Shown: positions 6,204-14,691, counted from the stretch's first letter. The stretch is 34,251 bases of DNA from Spirochaetaceae bacterium (GCA_031284645.1 JAITXS010000195.1:1-34251), one strand, 5' to 3'. A program made the numbers and translations. The notes: generated from the sequence alone by a model not told the origin.

Positions 6204-6674
6204 ATGAAAATATTCCTGCGGATTGCTGGTATCATCATCGCTGTTTTGAGCCTTTTGTTGCTTTTTGCCGTTCCTGTTGCCGGGGTTATTTTCCTCATAA
6301 TTGGGGCCTTTTTTATTATCCTGTCAATCAAACTCCCCCAAAAACCAGATAAAAAACCCAGCCAAGAAAAAGAAGATGAAACACCTTTCTCCGGACGCAG
6401 AACAAGAGAACCGTATTACCATAAAGAGGACGGTGAGGTAAAAGATATTGCAAAATTATGTAGCGACAAGCCCGATAATGGCTCCGAAACCATATATATA
6501 ATTGATGCCTGGTTAAAATCAGATGGAGAACTCGATGTTCAAAAACGCGAAATATGTGAGACGGTCGAAGAAGCAAAGGAACAGCTAAAGGATATGGGGT
6601 ACAAGCCTATTAAGAATGATGCTCACATGGAAGAATTGAGGCTAGTAGCTTATAAAGAGTGGTTTTATAAGTAA
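6204..6674 (+). CDS. Two-TM membrane protein with cytoplasmic tail, unknown
   Basis: Two hydrophobic segments (IAGIIIAVLSLLLLFAVPVA and GVIFLIIGAFFIILSI, about residues 7-43) are followed by a long hydrophilic tail. The tail ends with a folded-looking part (ETIYIIDAWLKSDGELDVQK, then EEAKEQLKDMGYKPI). AGAGG lies 8 nt before the ATG. It faces opposite to its neighbours, between the XRE repressor and the recombinase. In temperate elements this place often holds lysogenically expressed cargo such as exclusion proteins. That is inference; I recognise no family. Confidence 0.6.
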   Translation: MKIFLRIAGIIIAVLSLLLLFAVPVAGVIFLIIGAFFIILSIKLPQKPDKKPSQEKEDETPFSGRRTREPYYHKEDGEVKDIAKLCSDKPDNGSETIYIIDAWLKSDGELDVQKREICETVEEAKEQLKDMGYKPIKNDAHMEELRLVAYKEWFYK

Positions 6675-6719
6675 CCAGTTTTACTCGACAAAATATTCCT
6701 CTTTTTCACGACAGAATAT

Positions 6720-7988
6720 TCACGATATCTTAAATTCAGCTACTTTTTCCGTTTCCACTTTATGTTCTCTGGCTTCCGTAATTTTTTGTCCGATTTTACG
6801 AATAGTCCCCCCGGCCGTGTGAAGATAGCCTATCGTGGTTTTGAGATCGTAGTGCCCCAGCAACTCCTGTATGTGCCTGAGCGGGATGCCCTTTTCTTCC
6901 AATATCGAGGCAAGCGAGTGCCGGGAGCTATGAGGCACAATATTCCTGCCCCCCAGCTCAATCCCGGCCTGCCCGATCCAGAGCCGTAGATTGCGGCTTA
7001 TCCATGAAGAACTGGGCAGCTTTCCGGACTTTCGGCAGAAAATGAATTCCTGTTTGCCGTTAATTTCCCAAAGTTTTTTTATTGCTTCCTGAAGAATGGG
7101 ATCAAAAGGCGCGTCCCTATCCCGTTTACTCTTTGTGGGGCCCAATATCATCTTCTTTTTCTTGCTATAACACTGCCATGCGTTCTTCACTCTGATTTTT
7201 GGAGTATGCCAATCCAGACACTCGGGCCTGAGAGCGAAAATTTCCGCCATGCGAAGCCCGGAGAGGAACATGGCCGCGCATACCGCCAGATCGAAGGTAG
7301 TTTTTAGAACCCCGGGACCGAATAGCTTGACAACTTCATCTTCCGTCAGGGCATCCCTGGTTTTGCTTGTATAGCTTGGCGGATCTATGCACTGAAAAGG
7401 ATTTATCCATCCGCGGTTATTCCGATGGTAATTTTTGAAAGCCATCCGTACAAAAACAAGTACCCCAAAAAAAGCCCGTGTTCCGCCCATCTGCCGGCCG
7501 TCTGCCAGCTTTTTCACGGATATCCGGGAAGTAAATTCCAGAACATCTTCTTCTTCCACCTCGGCCATTTTCAATTCCGTAAAAGGATCTCCCTTGATAT
7601 GCAAATCGAAAAAACACCGGTAGTTTTCAATTGTACCGATGGAATAGGGCCTGTTTCTGGAGACGTTAATCCCGGTCCGGGGGCTGGTATCCATAACGGT
7701 GAATTTTTCCAGCCATCCGCCCACGGTAATATCCTCTGTTTTGATGCGCCGGGCACCGCCTTCGGCCAGTTTCTTTTTAAGGAAGGCAATCAAGGCCTGG
7801 GCGTTAGCCTTGGCCTCGGACTTTGACTGGGGATTTCGGTAGTTGAAAAGCTCATCGGGTAAGGTTGTGAAGCTTCGCCGCCGCCACTCAGCACAAACGC
7901 GCTGCGGGAGGCCGCAAGTGGAATTGAGGGTAAACTGGAAATTCTTTCCACGTTTATGGACAATGATCGGTTCGGCAATTCTAGCCAT
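6720..7988 (-). CDS. Tyrosine recombinase (phage-type integrase)
   Basis: From the ATG at 7988 (GGAG eight nt upstream) it is 422 residues; an upstream in-frame ATG at 8021 lacks a ribosome site. The N-terminal arm and core-binding region span about 1-205. The catalytic domain shows R246 (SGLRMAEI), a basic TKSKRDRDAP loop with the likely lysine near 286-288, H353-x-x-R356 (PHSSRH), H379 (LLGHYD) and the nucleophile Y388 (TIGYLH). The full catalytic set is present, so it should be active. It lies just inside the 3' end of tRNA-Tyr, as expected for an element integrated there, and drives integration and excision of the region to its left. Confidence 0.93.
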   Translation of the reverse strand: MARIAEPIIVHKRGKNFQFTLNSTCGLPQRVCAEWRRRSFTTLPDELFNYRNPQSKSEAKANAQALIAFLKKKLAEGGARRIKTEDITVGGWLEKFTVMDTSPRTGINVSRNRPYSIGTIENYRCFFDLHIKGDPFTELKMAEVEEEDVLEFTSRISVKKLADGRQMGGTRAFFGVLVFVRMAFKNYHRNNRGWINPFQCIDPPSYTSKTRDALTEDEVVKLFGPGVLKTTFDLAVCAAMFLSGLRMAEIFALRPECLDWHTPKIRVKNAWQCYSKKKKMILGPTKSKRDRDAPFDPILQEAIKKLWEINGKQEFIFCRKSGKLPSSSWISRNLRLWIGQAGIELGGRNIVPHSSRHSLASILEEKGIPLRHIQELLGHYDLKTTIGYLHTAGGTIRKIGQKITEAREHKVETEKVAEFKIS

Positions 7989-8076
7989 AGCGTTATCTCC
8001 TTGAGGAAATAATTCCTGCACAATTCATGCACAGTCGCTACGAATCTAGAAATACCAAAAAAACACCTGTTCATTC

Positions 8077-8099
8077 AATTCCTTGCAACGCAAGGAATT
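8077..8099. repeat. Perfect inverted repeat between integrase and tRNA-Tyr
   Basis: AATTCCTTGC-AAC-GCAAGGAATT has perfect 10-bp arms and lies 10 nt from the tRNA-Tyr 3' end. It could terminate the tRNA transcript (a T-run follows about 12 nt further on), or be a recombinase or accessory-protein site at the element boundary. Confidence 0.5.
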
Positions 8100-8108
8100 A
8101 ACTCACTT

Positions 8109-8190
8109 TGGGGAGTGAAGGATTCGAACCTACGAAGGCGTAGCCAGCAGATTTACAGTCTGTCCCCTTTGACCGCTCGGGAAACTCCCC
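8109..8190 (-). tRNA. tRNA-Tyr (GTA)
   Basis: The minus strand gives a class II tRNA starting GGGGAGTTTCCCGAGCGG and ending GGTTCGAATCCTTCACTCCCC-type, with a 7-bp acceptor (GGGGAGT/ACTCCCC). The anticodon loop CTGTAAA carries GTA, and there is a long variable arm. The discriminator is A and CCA is not encoded. The adjacent integrase suggests that its 3' part is the attachment site. Confidence 0.95.
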
Positions 8191-8223
8191 TCGAATTAAA
8201 AAAGCTTCGCAACGCTTCCCTTA

Positions 8224-8296
8224 AGCCGCCTCCCGGAATCGAACCGGAGACCTCATGATTACAAGTCAAGTGCTCTACCAGCTGAGCTAAGGCGGC
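8224..8296 (-). tRNA. tRNA-Thr (TGT)
   Basis: The minus strand begins GCCGCCTTAGCTCAGCTGG, has anticodon loop CTTGTAA (TGT) and T-arm GGTTCGATTCC, and closes with a 7-bp acceptor (GCCGCCT/AGGCGGC). The discriminator is U and CCA is not encoded. It lies upstream of tRNA-Tyr and is likely co-transcribed with it. Confidence 0.95.
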
Positions 8297-8312
8297 GCGT
8301 CCGCTTTTTGAT

Positions 8313-8342
8313 ATTCTAGGATGGTTCACTCATTTTTGTCAA
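8313..8342 (-). promoter_or_regulatory. Promoter of the tRNA-Thr/tRNA-Tyr unit
   Basis: On the minus strand, TTGACA (8337-8342), an 18-nt spacer and TAGAAT (8313-8318) lie 17 nt before the tRNA-Thr 5' end, fitting a strong stable-RNA promoter. Confidence 0.65.
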
Positions 8343-8385
8343 GCGGCCCAAAAGTTACATTTTAAAATGAGGCACTGCGGGCGCC

Positions 8386-8414
8386 TTGTCAAGATTTAAA
8401 AAAAAGTTTATATT
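8386..8414 (+). promoter_or_regulatory. groEL promoter
   Basis: TTGTCA (8386-8391), a 17-nt spacer and TATATT (8409-8414) precede groEL by about 105 nt. No CIRCE element (TTAGCACTC with its inverse) is seen. The leader contains a small perfect hairpin, CCTGCG-TGGG-CGCAGG (8482-8497), shortly before the Shine-Dalgarno. Confidence 0.6.
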
Positions 8415-8520
8415 GTATTCAAATCGCCATGCAGGCGAATAATTAAAAATTATTTAACTACCTACGTCTCTTAAACGCGTTCCTGCGTGGGCGCAGGTAA
8501 GAATAAGAAGAGGAGAAAAA

Positions 8521-10161
8521 ATGGCAAAACAATTACTTTTTAATGACGAAGCTCGCCGAAAACTTCTTGCGGGAGTTGAACAAATTTCAAAAGCGGTAAA
8601 AGTAACGCTTGGTCCTAAGGGGCGTAATGTTCTTTTGGATAAGAAATTCGGTGCGCCGACTGTAACAAAAGATGGTGTTTCTGTGGCAAAAGAAGTCGAG
8701 CTTGTTTGTCCCTTCGAAAATATGGGCGCTCAGCTTTTGAAAGAAGTCGCGACAAAAACGAACGATGTTGCCGGCGACGGTACCACAACGGCAACCGTTT
8801 TGGCGTATGCTTTGGTTAAAAAAGGTCTTGAATCTGTTTCGGCAGGAATGACACCTATTGAATTAAAGCGAGGTATCGACAAAGCAGTTGCGGTTGCCGT
8901 AGCGGAAATCAGGAAAAACTCGAAAGAGATTAAAGACAAGAGCGAAATCTCTCATGTTGCTTCTATTTCTGCGAACAACGATGCGCTTATCGGCGGTACC
9001 ATTGCCGATGCGATGGAAAAAGTCGGAAAAGACGGGGTTATCACTGTTGAAGAGTCCAAAACAATGGAAACATCCATTGACTTTGTTGAGGGCATGCAGT
9101 TTGATCGTGGTTATATTTCTGCGTACTTTGTAACTGACCGCGACAGCATGACCTGTACCTATGAGGATTGTTTTATCCTTATTCACGACAAAAAAATCTC
9201 GTCAATGAAAGACCTCCTCCCGCTCCTTGAAAAAGTTGTTCAGAGCGGCAAACCGCTTGTTATCATTGCTGAGGATATTGACGGCGAGGCGCTTTCAACC
9301 CTTGTATTAAATAGTCTCCGCGGCACACTGCGTGCCTGCGCGGTTAAGGCTCCGGGTTTTGGTGATCGCAGAAAAGCAATGCTTGAGGATATCGCGGTTT
9401 TAACCGGTGGACAAGTTGTTACCGAAGAACTCGGCCTTAAACTTGAAAATACCGATATTTCCGCGCTTGGCAGGGCAAAGACCATCAAGATCGATAAAGA
9501 CAACACAACGATCATTAACGGAGCGGGCAAAGAAAAAGATATCAAAGAAAGAATCGCTCAAATCAAGAATCAGATTGAGGATACAACATCCGAATACGAC
9601 AGGGAAAAACTTCAGGAGCGCTTGGCGAAACTCGCAGGCGGCGTTGCGGTAATTAATGTCGGCGCGGCTACCGAAGTTGAGCTTAAAGAGAAAAAGCATC
9701 GTGTTGAAGATGCGCTTTCGGCCACCCGTGCTGCCATTGAGGAAGGTATTGTTCCCGGCGGCGGACTTGCCCTCATACAGGCGATTCCCGCTCTCGACAA
9801 GGCTGATACCAAGGGCCTTACCGAACATGAAAAAACCGGATTTAAAATCGTAAGACGGGCACTTGAGGAACCACTGCGCCAGATAGCTGAAAATGCCGGA
9901 CTTGACGCGGGTATTATCGCGGACAAGGCAAAAAATGCGGCGCCCGGCATTGGTTTTGATGCGGCAAAAGAAGAGTGGGTTGATATGGTAAAAGTCGGTA
10001 TTATTGATCCGGCAAAAGTTACCCGCTCCGCTCTCCAGAATGCGGCGTCCATCGCGGGACTCCTCCTTACAACGGAATGTGCCATTACCGAACTGCCTGA
10101 AAAGAAAGAGGCTCCGGCAATGCCCCCCGGTGGAATGGGCGGAATGGACGGGATGTATTAA
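8521..10161 (+). CDS. groEL: Chaperonin GroEL (Hsp60)
   Basis: The 546-residue protein is full length for GroEL. It shows TLGPKGRNV (29-37), the ATP-binding GDGTTT (85-90), VASISANND near 145, and the glycine/methionine-rich tail GGMGGMDGMY. GroEL tetradecamers fold client proteins in an ATP-driven cycle with the GroES lid. GroES is not encoded beside it here, so the partner must lie elsewhere, as in several spirochaetes. A GAGGAG site precedes the ATG. It has its own promoter and a strong terminator and is monocistronic. Confidence 0.98.
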   Translation: MAKQLLFNDEARRKLLAGVEQISKAVKVTLGPKGRNVLLDKKFGAPTVTKDGVSVAKEVELVCPFENMGAQLLKEVATKTNDVAGDGTTTATVLAYALVKKGLESVSAGMTPIELKRGIDKAVAVAVAEIRKNSKEIKDKSEISHVASISANNDALIGGTIADAMEKVGKDGVITVEESKTMETSIDFVEGMQFDRGYISAYFVTDRDSMTCTYEDCFILIHDKKISSMKDLLPLLEKVVQSGKPLVIIAEDIDGEALSTLVLNSLRGTLRACAVKAPGFGDRRKAMLEDIAVLTGGQVVTEELGLKLENTDISALGRAKTIKIDKDNTTIINGAGKEKDIKERIAQIKNQIEDTTSEYDREKLQERLAKLAGGVAVINVGAATEVELKEKKHRVEDALSATRAAIEEGIVPGGGLALIQAIPALDKADTKGLTEHEKTGFKIVRRALEEPLRQIAENAGLDAGIIADKAKNAAPGIGFDAAKEEWVDMVKVGIIDPAKVTRSALQNAASIAGLLLTTECAITELPEKKEAPAMPPGGMGGMDGMY

Positions 10162-10172
10162 AAGGTAAAGAT

Positions 10173-10234
10173 AAGGAGTTTGTTTTGGAGGGGGGTCCTC
10201 CCACCCCCTCCAAGAAGCAACAAACTCCTTTTTT
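10173..10234 (+). terminator. Strong Rho-independent terminator of groEL
   Basis: An outer stem (AAGGAGTTTGTT with AACAAACTCCTT) encloses an inner one (TTGGAGGGGG with CCCCCTCCAA), followed by a T-run. This is an unusually long, bipartite terminator hairpin. Confidence 0.85.
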
Positions 10235-10307
10235 ACTGCCCCTTGCGGGGCAATATAGTCGAAACCAATCGATCATATCCTGAAAATAGGTGAAAAAGGT
10301 ATCTGTA

Positions 10308-10841
10308 GTGCGCCTTGATGAGTCAGTTCAGCGAATACTGGGTATTGATCCCGGATTGGCGGCGTCAGGCTGGGGTGTGGTGGAACAAAAAGAAAGCCGT
10401 GTGTCTTATGTCGCGCACGGTTGTATTGAAACCACTTCCGGACAAAATCATGCCGAGCGATTGCTTGCTATTTACAAAGAAATAAAATCAGTTATCAAAA
10501 AATGGAAGCCTGAAACAGGAGCGATCGAGTCGCTTTACTTTGCACGTAATGCAAAAAGCGCAATGCCTGTTGCCGAAGCAAGCGGTGTCCTCCGCATGGC
10601 GATAGCGGAAGCGGGCATTCCCGTTTATGAATACAATCCAAATGAAATTAAAAAGGCAATAACCGGAGTCGCACGGGCGGAAAAATCTCAAGTGCAGGAA
10701 ATGACGCGCCTTATCCTTGGTTTGGAAAAAATCCCTTGTCCTGATCACAGTGCCGATGCACTTGGGGCGGCAATCTGCTGTGCACATAGCAATTTGTACC
10801 AGGAAGGCAAGGTGAATGTAAAACGTAAAACAAAGAAATAG
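10308..10841 (+). CDS. ruvC: Crossover junction endodeoxyribonuclease RuvC
   Basis: RuvC resolves Holliday junctions with the RuvAB motor. The sequence shows ILGIDPGLAASGWGVV (first catalytic Asp), AIESLYFARN (Glu) and the C-terminal DHSADALGAAICCAH acidic pair, i.e. the complete active site in the usual order and size. I chose the GTG at 10308 because AAGG lies 8 nt upstream. A GTG at 10290 adds six residues but has no ribosome site. The gene is not next to ruvA/ruvB. The tail KVNVKRKTKK is basic, as usual. Confidence 0.95.
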   Translation: MRLDESVQRILGIDPGLAASGWGVVEQKESRVSYVAHGCIETTSGQNHAERLLAIYKEIKSVIKKWKPETGAIESLYFARNAKSAMPVAEASGVLRMAIAEAGIPVYEYNPNEIKKAITGVARAEKSQVQEMTRLILGLEKIPCPDHSADALGAAICCAHSNLYQEGKVNVKRKTKK

Positions 10842-10914
10842 AAATATGATTCAATATATGATTTAATGTTTCGTATGATGATATCTAAAATGTATTAGAG
10901 GAGGAGATTTAAAA

Positions 10915-13521
10915 ATGAATTTGGAGAAATTGACGATAAAGGCCCAGGAGGCGCTGAACGAAGCGCAGTCCCTGGCACAAAAAAACGACAATCCGCAGAT
11001 AGAAAACGAGCATATGCTGCTTGCCCTCTTGCAGCAAAAAGACGGGCTTATTTCCCCGATCATTACGCGTGTCGGGGTAAGCCCCTCGTTGATCGAAAAA
11101 GAATGTGCCGATATTCTGTCTGCTGCGGTGAAAGTCCACGGAGAAGCGGCGCAGATTTCCGTTTCAAGTGCTCTTTCAAAAACAATCGCCAAAGCAGAGG
11201 CTGAAGCGGGGGCTTTAAAAGATGATTTTGTGTCAACAGAACATCTGCTTCTCGCCCTTGCCGAAAGTGAGGGGAAAACCGGAGAACTTTTACGAAAAGC
11301 GGGACTTGCTAAAAGTGCGATTCTTGCCGCTCTCAAAGCCATACGGGGTAATGTCCGGGTAAGCGATCAGAATCCTGAGGCAAAGTATCAGGTGCTTGAT
11401 AAATACTGCCGTGATTTAACATCGCTTGCCAGACAGGAAAAGATTGATCCGGTAATTGGGCGGGATGAGGAAATCCGCCGTGTCATGCAGGTTCTTTCCC
11501 GCAGGACAAAAAACAATCCGGTTATTATAGGAGAACCCGGTGTTGGGAAAACAGCCATTGTCGAAGGGCTTGCCCGCCGTATTGTTTCCGGCGATGTGCC
11601 GGAAGGTCTTAAAGGAAAGATTCTCCTTGCCCTTGATCTTGGCGCTTTGGTTGCCGGCGCAAAATTTCGGGGAGAATTCGAGGAACGATTAAAAGCAGTA
11701 ATCCACGAAGTACAGGCGGCGGATGGTAATATTATTCTTTTTATTGATGAGCTTCACACCCTGGTCGGTGCCGGAGCCGCGGAAGGCGCGACAGACGCAT
11801 CCAATCTTTTAAAACCCGCTCTTGCCCGCGGCGAGCTTCGCTGTATCGGCGCAACGACTCTTGACGAGTACCGGAAGTATATAGAAAAGGACGCCGCTTT
11901 GGAACGGCGTTTCCAGCAGGTCTACGCATCCGAGCCTTCTGTTGAGGATACCATCGCAATTTTACGCGGCCTTAAGGAGCGTTACGAAGTTCATCACGGA
12001 GTGCGTATTAAAGACGAAGCTTTGGTTGCCGCTGCTATGCTCTCCAACCGCTACATTACCAGCCGCTTTCTGCCGGACAAAGCGATTGATCTTGTTGATG
12101 AGGCGGCAAGTCAGCTCAAAATGGAACTTGACAGCCGTCCGACCGAGCTTGATAAGCTTGAACGGCGACTATTGCAGCTTTCAATTGAAAGGCAGGCACT
12201 CTCCAAAGAAGATGATAAAGTCTCAAAAGAGCGTTTGGAGAAACTCGAAGAAGAAATTGCCAATATCGGTGCCAAGCGTGATGCGATGAAAGCACGTTGG
12301 GAAAATGAAAAGGCGGAAATTGCCCAAATCCGTGCGATCAAACAGAAAATCGAAGAGTTGAACATTGAGCAAAACCGCTGGGAACGGGAGGGTAATCTTT
12401 CAAAAGCAGCGGAACTCCGCTACGGGCTTATTCCTGAAGCGCAAAAAAAACTTGAGGAACTAAGCCAAATAATCGATGCAAAACACGCGGCGACAACACA
12501 CACAGGCGGCGGGCAGATATCTCTGCTCCGCGAAGAGGTTAGCGAGGAAGATATAGCTAAAGTCGTCTCTGTGTGGACAGGCATTCCTGTTGCAAAGATG
12601 TTAAGCGGTGAATCACGGAAATACCTGGACTTGGAAAAAGCGCTGGAAAAGCGTGTTATCGGTCAGGAAGCGGCTTTGCTTGCTGTCTCCGATGCGATCA
12701 GGCGGAACAGGGCAGGACTTTCAGACTCAGCCCGGCCGCTGGGATCTTTTCTCTTTCTCGGGCCGACCGGCGTGGGGAAAACAGAGCTTGCCCGTACGCT
12801 CGCGGACTTTCTTTTTAACGATGAAAAAGCGCTTACCCGTATTGATATGAGTGAATACGGTGAAAAACATTCGGTAAGCCGTCTTATCGGCGCGCCTCCG
12901 GGCTATGTCGGCTATGAGCAGGGCGGGCAACTTACCGAAGCGGTTCGCCGCAGACCCTACAGCGTACTCCTTTTTGATGAAATTGAGAAAGCGCACAGCG
13001 AAGTCTTTAACGTCTTCCTTCAGATTTTGGATGACGGACGACTGACAGACGGGCAGGGAAGGATTGTTGACTTTAAAAATACTATCATCATTTTAACAAG
13101 CAATCTTGGTTCTGATATTATTCTTGAGGCAAAGAAGGATGATGAGATCAAGCAGACAATACAAGAAATGTTAAAACAGTACTTTCGTCCTGAATTCCTT
13201 AACAGGATTGACGAGATCATTATTTTTAATCGTCTTGGCAAAAATGAAATCGGGAAGATCGTACTGGTTCAGCTTGAACGCTTAAAAAGGCGCCTTGCGG
13301 ATAGAAAAATCAAGCTTGATCTTTCGCAGAATGTCATTGATTTTCTCGCAGAACGCGGCTATGATCCCCTTTTCGGGGCTCGCCCTTTAAAGAGAACGAT
13401 TCAAAGCGAACTTGAAAATCCCTTGGCCAAGGCCATTATCGCCGGAGATATTCTCGAAGGCAATACGGTCCGTGTGGATATTGACCACGATAAACTCAAT
13501 TTCAAAGTAGAGCGTATCTAG
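10915..13521 (+). CDS. clpB: ATP-dependent disaggregase ClpB
   Basis: The 868-residue protein has the Clp N-domain repeats (1-145) and the first AAA+ module with Walker A GEPGVGKT (206-213) and LFIDELHTLV. A ClpB-specific coiled-coil middle domain follows (about 400-520), then the second AAA+ module with GPTGVGKT (616-623) and LLFDEIEKAH. The middle domain and the lack of a ClpP-binding IGF loop region point to ClpB rather than ClpA/C. It pulls aggregated proteins through its pore together with DnaK. A GAGGAGG site precedes the ATG. It is flanked downstream by G-rich repeats instead of a classical terminator. Confidence 0.97.
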   Translation: MNLEKLTIKAQEALNEAQSLAQKNDNPQIENEHMLLALLQQKDGLISPIITRVGVSPSLIEKECADILSAAVKVHGEAAQISVSSALSKTIAKAEAEAGALKDDFVSTEHLLLALAESEGKTGELLRKAGLAKSAILAALKAIRGNVRVSDQNPEAKYQVLDKYCRDLTSLARQEKIDPVIGRDEEIRRVMQVLSRRTKNNPVIIGEPGVGKTAIVEGLARRIVSGDVPEGLKGKILLALDLGALVAGAKFRGEFEERLKAVIHEVQAADGNIILFIDELHTLVGAGAAEGATDASNLLKPALARGELRCIGATTLDEYRKYIEKDAALERRFQQVYASEPSVEDTIAILRGLKERYEVHHGVRIKDEALVAAAMLSNRYITSRFLPDKAIDLVDEAASQLKMELDSRPTELDKLERRLLQLSIERQALSKEDDKVSKERLEKLEEEIANIGAKRDAMKARWENEKAEIAQIRAIKQKIEELNIEQNRWEREGNLSKAAELRYGLIPEAQKKLEELSQIIDAKHAATTHTGGGQISLLREEVSEEDIAKVVSVWTGIPVAKMLSGESRKYLDLEKALEKRVIGQEAALLAVSDAIRRNRAGLSDSARPLGSFLFLGPTGVGKTELARTLADFLFNDEKALTRIDMSEYGEKHSVSRLIGAPPGYVGYEQGGQLTEAVRRRPYSVLLFDEIEKAHSEVFNVFLQILDDGRLTDGQGRIVDFKNTIIILTSNLGSDIILEAKKDDEIKQTIQEMLKQYFRPEFLNRIDEIIIFNRLGKNEIGKIVLVQLERLKRRLADRKIKLDLSQNVIDFLAERGYDPLFGARPLKRTIQSELENPLAKAIIAGDILEGNTVRVDIDHDKLNFKVERI

Positions 13522-13606
13522 GGTTTGGGGTAAAGGGTATTGGGTATGGGGTAGAGTAATATCAGACATACTCTACCCTAAACCCATAACCCTATTACCC
13601 TTTCCC
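13521..13606. repeat. G-run array and opposite C-run array (G-quadruplex motifs)
   Basis: Directly at the clpB stop, five runs of three or four G (13521-13551, loops of 3-4 nt) form a textbook quadruplex motif on the plus strand. At 13576-13606 five C-triplets put the same motif on the minus strand. The two blocks are joined by an inverted repeat GGGTAGAGTA / TACTCTACCC, so they could also pair as a long hairpin serving as the clpB terminator. Confidence 0.7.
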
Positions 13607-14001
13607 TTGGGTTATAGGGATAGATTTTACCAGAAAGTTACTACCCAATACCCAAGCCCCTACTACCCTTCCTCGAGGGTATGGAGTAGAGGAATCGCGG
13701 GAGTGGCCCATACCCTACGGGTCTGCAATTTCTCCTTGTTGACCACAAGATGATATTCGTAATAAGCTAAACATAGGGGAAACAGGTGAAAGAGATGGTG
13801 TTGAATTTAGAACGAGATCAATCTCCAACATATTATTCAAACAAGAAAATTTTTGTAAATAAACATACCCCCCCCATGCAAATAACAAATTAAACAACAA
13901 AAATTCTGCTTTAAATCCAAGTAATACTGCCAAAGGTCAAATATCTTATGCAAGACTTGTTTCAAAAAACACTATTTTAGATAAATTCAAAGGAGTATTT
14001 T
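13522..14001. other. Intergenic region, 480 nt: repeats and possible gene debris
   Basis: It contains the G/C-run arrays (to 13606), the left copy of the 51-bp direct repeat (13621-13671), and a short plus-strand frame at 13720-13770 reading GLQFLLVDHK. AT-rich sequence without a convincing gene follows, including a C8 run near 13868. AAAGGAG just before 14002 is the ribosome site of the lipoprotein gene. No convincing promoter was found. Confidence 0.5.
13621..13671. repeat. 51-bp direct repeat, left copy
   Basis: It is identical over 51 bases to 16467-16517. It starts TAGATTTTACCAGAAAGTTA and ends with four C-runs (CCC, CCC, CCCC, CCC) that make a quadruplex motif on the minus strand. The two copies bracket the lipoprotein and restriction-modification genes. 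Confidence 0.85.
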
Positions 14002-14433
14002 ATGAAAAAATTATCTTTCGCGCTTATCGTGTATTTGTCAGTGCTTGCAGCTTGTTCTACTCCGTCAAGCAGTCCGGCGTTAAAAGTCGATTCTACTTTA
14101 GTGGGGAACTGGTATACATGGCCTGCCGGAGCAGAGCCTTCAACCACGATCAGCTTCAGTTTTACCGATGAGACTATGTGGATAAACGGATTAACATCAA
14201 GGGTATATACGGCAAACAATGAAGTAAAATTCGAAGCAAATAATCAAACACTTTTCAAATACAGGATATTACAGCCTTCTGAATGGCAAGCGACATTGGA
14301 CGCCTATACAGCTGCAAATAATGAAGTCGGGATATATTATACCGTTTCAAAGCAGAACTGGTGTCGTGATCACGGCGCTATAGAATTGACCGATAATGTA
14401 ACACAAGTAAAAGTCCAGTTATTCAGACGATAA
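14002..14433 (+). CDS. Putative lipoprotein, 143 residues
   Basis: A signal peptide ends in a lipobox LSVLAAC with the lipidated cysteine at residue 18, followed by a serine-rich linker (STPSSSPA). The mature part (LVGNWYTWPAGAEPSTTISF onwards) begins like a beta-rich 'lipocalin-like' or copper-resistance-type domain (VGNWY). It contains one further cysteine near the C-terminus (QNWCRDHGAIEL). AAAGGAG lies 9 nt before the ATG. It lies inside the repeat-bracketed island ahead of the restriction-modification genes, with no evident functional tie. Family not firmly recognised. Confidence 0.7.
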   Translation: MKKLSFALIVYLSVLAACSTPSSSPALKVDSTLVGNWYTWPAGAEPSTTISFSFTDETMWINGLTSRVYTANNEVKFEANNQTLFKYRILQPSEWQATLDAYTAANNEVGIYYTVSKQNWCRDHGAIELTDNVTQVKVQLFRR

Positions 14434-14691
14434 AAACGTTGTTTCACCGTGATCTTGGGTAGTTCTTCATGGCTGCCCTCTTCATTTTGTCTGGGCTTGC
14501 GGGTTGCTGTGAATCCTCTTCATACGGGGAAGAAAAAGAAACCGGCCCTAAACGGCGTTTTACTGCCGCCTTTAACCGGACTATATGTTTACCATCCTCT
14601 TCGGAAAGTAAATGCAGGAGCTCTGAAGAAAAATATCACCGTGCCTTGTTATTTATTAAATTATATGATACTTTTACTGGAAAGAGTTGTT
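14434..14691 (+). other. Spacer with two non-convincing overlapping frames
   Basis: The region between lipoprotein and methyltransferase genes is open in two frames. One is an N-terminal extension of the methyltransferase (from 14449) that has no family match and no ribosome site. The other (14469-14699) begins MAALFILSGLAGCCESSS and so resembles a lipobox, but lacks a charged N-terminus and a ribosome site. It could be a truncated lipoprotein gene. I call neither. Confidence 0.35.

Noticed and set aside
1..8109. Second copy of the tRNA-Tyr 3' end inside the window (left attachment site)
   Set aside because: No matching segment was seen to the left of the integrase, so the element probably extends beyond position 1.
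8341..8520. CIRCE (HrcA) element before groEL
   Set aside because: No TTAGCACTC or its inverse is present; only short unrelated palindromes are seen.
14449..14691. N-terminal 81-residue extension of the methyltransferase
   Set aside because: No ribosome site and no methyltransferase-like sequence. Family proteins begin near the catalytic motif, as from the ATG at 14692.
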